Shown here piece by piece: positions 57,327-64,000 of a stretch of 64,000 nt of DNA. The position numbers and the translations under genes were made by a program. Below the pieces are notes generated by a model. The model was not told where the DNA came from, did no database searches, and was given only the letters and a program-made list of their open reading frames with translations. The DNA lies in assembly GCA_003996215.1 (NCBI GenBank), contig QJPP01004111.1, positions 164,007 through 228,006 on the forward strand, in the 5' to 3' direction. How positions within the stretch are numbered: position 1 is the first letter of the stretch; the number at the start of each line of letters is the position of its first letter. The DNA comes from Jaltomata sinuosa. Taxonomy: Eukaryota > Streptophyta > Magnoliopsida > Solanales > Solanaceae.

Positions 57327-60182
57327 TGTCACGACCCAATTTCTTGGTCATGATGGCACCTACAACCCCCAGTAGGCGAACCAATTCCCGTAGCCCAGGA
57401 CAGTTAGTAATGGGCTACTATCTAACAAATAAGGGAACAAGACGAAGAGAATAGATAAAAGGGATATAAATATATACATATGTGGAAACTAAACCAAACC
57501 CCAAGACCTGGTATCATAGTATAGAGCCAAAACTACATACATGGAGTGCAAATGATCCAAAACAATATATACAGATGTCTCTGAGTGGTAATAGAGTACA
57601 TAAAGCAAAAGATAAACTAAAGCTAAGCTCCGATCGCCAAGAGCTCACCCTCAGTCTGAAGTAGTCCCCAATAGATCTCCAAGCATGAATCACAGCGATC
57701 TAACGGCGATAGCCCACGCTAGGATCTGCATCAACAGATGCAGGGGGTAGGGTGAGCACCAAATGCGAAGCATAAGGTACCCAGTAGGTATCATAGGCCG
57801 ACTGGGCACATATAAGATAAAAGCGTAGTAACAGACAGAATAGAAGCAAGCAGTCATAGAAATCAACGAAAGGTACACAGGAACTAGCCCAGAGGGAAAT
57901 CAACAGAACCACATGTGAGGCCAGTAAGCAGAATATACACACCATAGGCACAGGTGAAAGTAAGAAATAACGCACCTGGGGTCCTTGCAATAACAGTGTA
58001 TACGTAATAAGTTTACAAATGGACGGTATACCGGTAACCTCAAGTGTAAGAAGAGGGAAAGAGTAATGATAGACATGCTCAGGGACATGAATCAAACTCA
58101 ACTAATCATATCAATCTCAAATCCAGAAACTAACAGTCTAGCAGTAACCAATTTCATACTTAACCGTAACAGGGAACAATACTATAAGTAAATAGCAAGA
58201 GTCTACCTACAGTCCCCCGGCCGCCCATACAACCGAGGAACACAAACAAGTGAAAACAAACCCTCCGGCATCCCATACTACCGGAGCGTAGAATCAACAA
58301 ACAACAAACAAGGGTGGAGCCTCAAACAATAAATGATATGATGCATGAAGATCTAGAGTGAAATGGTATCTCTGTATGTACCTCCTCCGGTGCCGATCCG
58401 GCCCAGCAGGTAGGTTCCATGGAAGGACACTGCCCGTATACCTCTACTCTACCGTATACCCTTCCTCGGGCACACGCAGCCCGAAGCCCCAGGCCCGGAT
58501 GGCAAGGTCCATGGAGGTCCCTGACCCCATACTAAAACTCAGTATCAAAATATGTCATCCGGAAGCAAGTCCGGTATCAAGATAGAGGCCCAGTCTCGAA
58601 TATGCATGCCCAGACCCTGTCCAGGACTAAAGTAGTAGGAAAATACCTCAAAAACCCCTCCAAGGGTGCCCGGGCATAACCGGGTCTAAACAGTAGAAAG
58701 TCATCTCAGGTGCTCGGTCCGACCGAGGCTAAAAATTATCTCAACTAGCAAGAAAACTCAACTAGCACCCCGGCCCTGCCCAGTCTAGCGTTAATCGTAA
58801 AACTGGTGTTTTAAAACATAATTTTACTTTCTTTTATCCAGGAATATTCACAAGTTAAATCAAACCATCTCCAAATCATTTCCATTAAAAACGGGCCCCC
58901 GGGGCCATGCAAGGTTAGAAAATAGTGCCAGTAGGCCCGAAGCCAAAACCATAGTAAAACATGGATAAAACCTCTTTATATGCATGGAAATGGTATGATC
59001 ACACACAATAGCTGCCCAGCAGCTCACAATCAACCTATCGACCCTGCACAGGCCCACAGCTACTCAGCAAGCATAACCAGCCTAGAAGGATAATTCTATG
59101 CCCGGGACTCGCGGACATTCCCAAAATCCCACCTTCTATGTTCCAGAGTCAACAAGGCCTCACAGGACCACAAGGGTAAATAAAATATATCGGCAAGTAC
59201 TACAAGCAACGAAGGAACAAAAGTAGGCGGACATGAATAAAACGGTCGAGGTCTGTGGTACCAACCTAATAAACCAACCCAAGGATGCCCATTAATACAA
59301 TTTTATCCTATATATGCGGAGTCTAGGGAAAATAAACCGTTACCCATCTGTCATCTGATGACAAGCTTGAACCTTTCCGAAAAAGAGCACACTTTGCAAT
59401 TGACGAAGAGGTACGCGTGTATATATAAATGAGGATTTCAATCCTGCGATGTCTTGCACCAAATTATCATCACCATTCCTTGATAAAAGTATTTGTTACT
59501 ACACTTTCTTAATATCTTTCACAATATATATACAACAATATAAGTTAGGTAGATATGTCATAATTGGAATGACACCACGTAGTTAGTGGATTGTTGGCCA
59601 CTCCCTCCACCTCCACGTGGAGTGGAGGTGGCAGTAGTAAGAAAATATTTTTATCCCGTTATGTATATACTCGGGTATTATATAAGCTCGTGGTAAAATA
59701 TATATAACTTTTTAAATATACCATAATTCATAGAAAATTATTTCAAACAAAACCTACTATATTATAATAATAAATTTTAACATAACTAAATTTACTATCT
59801 CCGTTAAAATATTACAATGTATAAAAACCTTATAAAATAAATACATATACAATTATATCATAACAAAAATATTTTTCATAAACCTTTAAAATATTTTAAA
59901 AAGGTAATAATAATATAACTTTTTACCAAATTCAACTTTCAAATAAAATATTTTCAAATACACGCGATGTTAATAAATTCACAGACTTAGGCTCGCAATT
60001 CACTATCGCACGATTTTAATACTCAAGAACTCTCTTGGAACCCTCCCTTATGTTTTCTCACTGTTTCAGAACTGAAATGGCATTTTAAAACGTGAAGTTG
60101 AGGCTTAAATCGATTTTGACCCGACCCGGTTCGCGACCCGGTTCGCAACCCGGTTTCTGCCAGACAGTCCGCGGTAAAACAG

Positions 60183-60261
60183 TCATAACTTTTTACTCCG
60201 AGATCAGTTGGACGTGAGGTTTTGTGCGTTGGAAACTAGACTCGTAGACCTTCGATTTGGT
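60183..60261 (-). promoter_or_regulatory. LTR block conserved between families (copy 5)
   Basis: On the minus strand ACCAAATCGAAGG...GAGTCTAGTTTCCAACGC...CTCGGAGTAAAAAGTTATGAC. It is homologous to 1992-2069 and 39811-39888. Here it lies just downstream of the TATA box rather than upstream of one. Confidence 0.7.
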
Positions 60262-60280
60262 ATTCCGGGGGACATCTAAC

Positions 60281-60292
60281 TCTTTATATATA
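60281..60292 (-). promoter_or_regulatory. TATA box of the minus-strand chromovirus LTR
   Basis: TATATATAAAGA on the minus strand, about 190 bp into the LTR, implying a short U3 and a long R-U5. Confidence 0.55.
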
Positions 60293-60490
60293 TTGAGAAA
60301 AGCTCTGAGACATTTTACTCAAAGTTCAGAAAATTTATTAAAGAAACTTACGATCAAACAAATGGACCCGGCGCCGAAATACCGGTCCCGACAAGCCTTA
60401 AATGACTTGGGGCTGCTACAAACAAGCTCTAATGGTACAAGGAAAATGTATACGTGGAAATAATCGGAAGGGTCATTACATCATCCACTA

Positions 60491-63091
60491 CTAAAAAGGA
60501 CTTTCGTCCTCGAAAGTCAAGGTCAAGTGGGTACCTGAAGGCTCAAACAGTTGCGGGTACTGAGCTCGCATATCTCTCTCGGTCTCCCAGGTAGCCTCCT
60601 CGATTGGACGGTGCCTCCACTGAACTTTAACAACCGGGATCTCTCGAGACCTCAATCTCCTGACATCTCTGGCCAAAATAGCCGCCGGCTCCTCCACAAA
60701 GGCTAAACCCTCACCCAACTGAACTGAATCCCACTGCAACACATGAGACTTATCTGGGACATACCGACGCAACATCGAAACATGAAATGCAGGATGTATA
60801 GCTGAAAACATCGGAGGCAAGGCTAACTGATAGGCAACGCTACCAACCCTCTGAAGAATCTCAAACGGCCCAATGTACCTGGGGCTAAGCTTGCCCCGCC
60901 TACCAAATCTCATCACGCCCTTCATGGGCGATACACGGAGAAACACTAAGTCACCGACACTAAACTCCAAGGCATGAAGCCTACGATCAGCATAACTTTT
61001 CTGCCTGCTCTGAGCTGCCCGAAGTCTGTCCTGAATCGCTCGGACCCGATCTAAGGAATCTCGAAGCAAATCTGTGCTCTCTGGCCTAGAACTAAAACCA
61101 TCAAACCAACCTACCGGTGATCTACAACGCCTGCCATACAAAGCCTCAAAAGGTGCCATGCCGATACTCGAATGGAAGTTGTTAATATAAGCAAACTCTG
61201 CCAAAGGAACAAACTGATCCCAAGAACCTCCAAAGTCAAGAACACAGGCCCGAAGCATGTCCTCCAGAATCTGAATGGTCCTCTCGGACTGGCCATCTGT
61301 CTGAGGGTGGAAAACGGTACTAAGATGAACCTCTGTACCCAAATCTCGCTGAATAGCCCTCCAGAACTGAGATGTGAACTGAGTGCCGCGGTCTGAAATG
61401 ATAGAAGCTGGGACCCCATGCAACCGAACCATCTCACGAAGGTAGATCTGAGCTAACCTCTCTGCACCATAAGAAGTCTGAACCGGCAAGAAATGTGCTG
61501 ACTTAGTCAGCCTATCAACAATCACCCATATGGAATCAAACCCATGAGAAGTACGAGGCAAACCAACAACGAAGTCCATAGTAATCCCTTCCCACTTCCA
61601 CTCAGGAATGGGAAGCCGCTGCATCAAACCACCAGGTCTCATGTGCTCGAACTTAACATGCTGACAGTTCAAGCACCGAGATATGAACTCCGCTATATCC
61701 CGCTTCATACCACTCCACCAGTAAAGCTGTCTCAAGTCTCTATACATCTTTGTTGTGCCAGGGTGAATGGAGTATCTAGTACAATGTGCCTCATGAAGTA
61801 TCAACTGAATCAAATCACTAATCCTCGGAACACAAAGGCGACTATCAAACCTCAGCACCCCATCTGAATCTAGAGTAGCCTGGCTGGTCTCACCCTGAAC
61901 AACCCGATCACGAAGGTCACACAACTCCTGATCCTCAAACTGACGGCTCTGAATCTGATCAATCAAAGTAGAATGAACCTCAATACTGGCGAGAACTCTG
62001 CTAGGATCCGACAAGTCAAGCCTAACCAAACGGTTAGCCAAGGACTGGATGTCCAAAGCCAATGGTCGCTCTGAAACTGAAAGAGAAGCTAGGCTACCCA
62101 TACTCACTGCCTTCCGGCTCAAGGCATCCGCTACCACGTTCGCCTTGCCCGAATGATACAGAATAGTGAAGTCATAGTCCTTCAGTAACTCGACCCATAT
62201 CCTCTGTCTCGAGTTCAACTCTCGCTGACTTGTGATATACTGAAGACTACGGTGATCGGTGAAGATCTCACAGTGAACTCCATATAGGTAATGCCTCCAG
62301 ATCTTGAGCGCGAAAACTACCGCCGCCAACTCTAAGTCATGAGTGGGGTAGTTGCGCTCGTGAACCTTCAGCTGCCTCGACGCATATGCTATTACTCGGC
62401 CCTGCTGCATCAACACACAACCAAGACCAACCCCAGAAGCATCACAGTACACGGAGAAGCTCTGACCCTCAACCGGCAAAGTCAAAACTGGAGCTGAAGT
62501 CAATAAGGCCTTAAGCCTCTGGAAGCTATCCTCACACTGATTCGACCACTGAAATGGGACATCCTTCCTAGTCAGCATAGTCAAGGGTGCTGCTATGGAA
62601 GAGAATCCCTCAACGAACCGTCGGTAGTAACCTGCTAACCCAATAAAGTTGCGGACCTCAGTAGCAGTAGTAAGTCTAGGCCAATCACAAACCGCATAAA
62701 TCTTTCCCGGGTCAACCCTAATCCCATCCTTAGACACCACGTGCCCTAGGAATGCAACTGACTCAAGCCAAAACTCGCACTTTGAGAACTTGGCATAAAG
62801 TCGATGATCTCTCAAAGTATGGAGTATAACCCTCAAGTGCTGCTCATGCTCATCTCTACTACGCGAGTATACTAAGATGTCATCTATAAAAACTATCACA
62901 AATGAGTCCAAATATGGGCCAAGAACCATGTGCATCAAGTTCATAAAGGCTGCGGGGGCATTAGTCAACCCAAAAGACATTACCAGGAACTCATAATGGC
63001 CATAACGTGTCCTGAATGCTGTCCTAGGGATGTCCTCCGCCCTAATCCTCAACTGATGGTAGCCAGACCTCAAATCAATCTTCGAAAACAC
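60491..63091 (-). pseudogene. Chromovirus pol: RT, RNase H, integrase, chromodomain (866 codons open)
   Basis: Main part of a pol polyprotein, open from within RT to its natural end FEDESPF. Residues 1-160 hold RT with FLVMSFGLTNAPAAF and the catalytic FIDD at 68-71. RNase H has catalytic D217 (YCDAS), E254, D279 and D322. Integrase has the zinc domain (H433-H443, C473, C476) and the D506, D567, E603 triad with exact D-35-E spacing. The GPF segment (GKLSPRYIGPFEIL) follows, then a chromodomain-like end (EEPAAILARDVRRL, VKVQWRHRPIEEATWE). The ATG at 63091 is internal: the same frame continues upstream past a single TAG, so this is not a true start. Catalytic residues are all present. Confidence 0.9.
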
Positions 63092-63106
63092 GACTGAACC
63101 CTGAAG

Positions 63107-63322
63107 CTAGTCAAACAAATCATCAATCCTCGGCATCGGATACCTATTCTTCACTGTCACCCTATTCAGCTGCCGATAATCAATACACATGCGCATCGAC
63201 CCATCCTTCTTCTTCACGAAGAGAACAGGAGCACCCCACGGTGACACACTAGGTCTAATAAACCCCTTAGCTAACAGATCCTGGAGCTGCTCCTTAAGCT
63301 CCCTTAACTCAGCAGGAGCCAT
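63107..63322 (-). pseudogene. RT N-terminal part, ended by a nonsense codon
   Basis: Same frame as the pol at 60491, joined through a TAG at 63107-63109 in a position where the related chromovirus has Gln (DLFDQIQG). It contains LAKGFIRPSVSPWGAPVLF, RMCIDYRQLN and MPRIDDLFD. A single C-to-T change (CAG to TAG) explains the stop. Confidence 0.85.
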
Positions 63323-63388
63323 ACGGTAAGGAGAAATAGAAATGGGCCTGGTGCCCGGCTCTAACTCAATAGCGAAATCAATATCTCT

Positions 63389-64000
63389 CTAAGGTGGAAG
63401 GCCTGGCACGTCGGTAGGAAACACATCGAGGAAGTCTCTAACCACAGGAACAGACTCAGGAGAAGTAGGGTCAGCACTAACATCTCGGACATATGCTAGA
63501 TAAGCTAAACACCCACGGGAAATCAACTTCCTAGCTCGAAGACAAGAGATGATCCCAGATGGTGCATGGCTAACAGAACCCTGCCACACAACCGGGGATA
63601 CACCGGGCACAGCTATGGTAATGGTCTTGGCATAACAATCCAAAACCACACGGTGAGGGGATAACCAGTCCATGCCCAGTATCACATCAAAATCTAGCAT
63701 ATCAAGAATCATCAAATCACCCCAAGTCTCTGAATCACCAATAGATAGCATACAAGATCTCACAATCCGATCCACTACTAAAGAATCTCCTACTGGGGTC
63801 AAAACAGAAACAGGAACATGATATGGCTCACAGCCAACCCCAACAAGGCACAAGTAGGCAGATACATATGAATCAGTGGATCCAGGATCAGAATAAAGCC
63901 ATAGCAAAGACTTGACGGACACAAAATCATTACCTGTAATCACAGCACTCTGAGGACTCTGCCTCTCGTCTCCTAGGACCGAGCGGTAAAACTGACGACG
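63389..64000 (-). pseudogene. Protease region of pol, ended by a nonsense codon; open to the window edge
   Basis: Aspartic protease region with YSDPGSTDSYVS near the start and LDFDVILGMDWLSPHRVVLDC. The TAG at 63389-63391 follows PGLPP, where the related chromovirus has PGMPLDRDID. The frame is open upstream to 64000, so the GTG near 63943 is not a start. Protease, RT, RNase H and integrase share one frame, disabled only by this stop and the one at 63107. Confidence 0.8.

Larger units (their letters stand above)
57327..60480 (-). repeat. 3' LTR of the minus-strand chromovirus (3.15 kb)
   Basis: On the minus strand TGTAATGACCC...GGGTCGTGACA. It carries the 80-bp block (60183-60261) close to its start and a TATA box at 60281-60292. 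Open frames within it have no conserved motifs. Confidence 0.85.
57327..64000 (-). mobile_element. Chromovirus on the minus strand, right part cut by window edge
   Basis: The 3' LTR (57327-60480) is followed on the minus strand by pol. The 5' LTR, PBS and gag would lie beyond 64000. The left flank ATGTA (57322-57326) is the candidate TSD. The pol gene is nearly open over 3.5 kb, far better kept than the element at 28040. Confidence 0.85.

Noticed and set aside
57690..58101. Overlapping minus-strand frames of 133 and 62 codons
   Set aside because: They lie inside the chromovirus LTR, show no conserved motif, and the related LTR fragment does not keep them open.
1..64000. CRISPR array, rRNA, integrated pararetrovirus, or an intact host gene
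   Set aside because: No regularly spaced direct repeats, no rRNA text, no caulimovirus-type motifs outside Ty3/gypsy pol, and no multi-exon host gene could be supported by eye.

Overview
This window is intergenic, transposon-packed DNA of a flowering plant. A TS-type SINE, tandem Stowaway MITEs, long-LTR chromoviruses and an Ogre/Tat-type LTR point to Solanaceae; the species cannot be fixed from the sequence. I find no intact cellular gene, tRNA, rRNA or CRISPR array. Most of the 64 kb is LTR retrotransposons nested in each other, whose edges can be fixed by target-site duplications (TSDs), primer-binding sites and polypurine tracts. Smaller DNA transposons lie between them.

Layout. 1-1004: low-complexity DNA with a 367-bp hAT-like element. 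1010-10949: a miniature LTR retrotransposon (TRIM-like) in the form LTR-internal-LTR-internal-LTR, TSD TTAGT, split at 1760 by a 7.9-kb non-autonomous element with 2.6-kb LTRs and a cut-down gag (1761-9662, TSD ATGTG). 11029-21001: a SINE, two adjacent Stowaway MITEs, a G-tract hAT-like repeat, another Stowaway, a 608-bp minus-strand Helitron in an (AT)n tract, an AT-rich minisatellite and unclassified AT-rich DNA. 21002-50572: a Stowaway MITE split by a 29-kb composite. The outer element of the composite has LTRs at 21106-37266 (itself interrupted) and 48072-50429. Its left LTR holds an Ogre/Tat-type solo LTR (22650-27269) and a decayed chromovirus (28040-37234). Its internal region carries, antisense, a decayed gene of the 'putative plant transposon protein' family with a recognisable first intron. 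That gene is split by a second non-autonomous element (39539-46771). 50686-51779: a Mutator-like element with long inverted repeats and a 9-bp TSD. 52.7-55.2 kb: a decayed LTR-like stretch. 55258-55922: a hAT-like MITE with a Stowaway inside it, next to a LINE-type RNase H remnant on the minus strand. 56817-64000: minus-strand chromovirus DNA, an older LTR fragment invaded by a much better preserved copy (3.15-kb LTR, then pol running to the window edge with only two in-frame stops).

Relationships. The two 'TGTAACACCCC' elements lack pol but keep the PBS, PPT, both ends of gag and a chromovirus-like 3' tail, so they probably used the machinery of autonomous chromoviruses like those at 28040 and 57327. 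The outer 21-50 kb element shares both internal ends with the 28040 chromovirus but has no gag-pol; the antisense gene sits in its place. Two non-coding signals recur: an 80-bp block in the LTRs of three families, and clusters of the palindrome CCGCTATAGCGG in the LTRs and internal DNA of the 21-50 kb elements.
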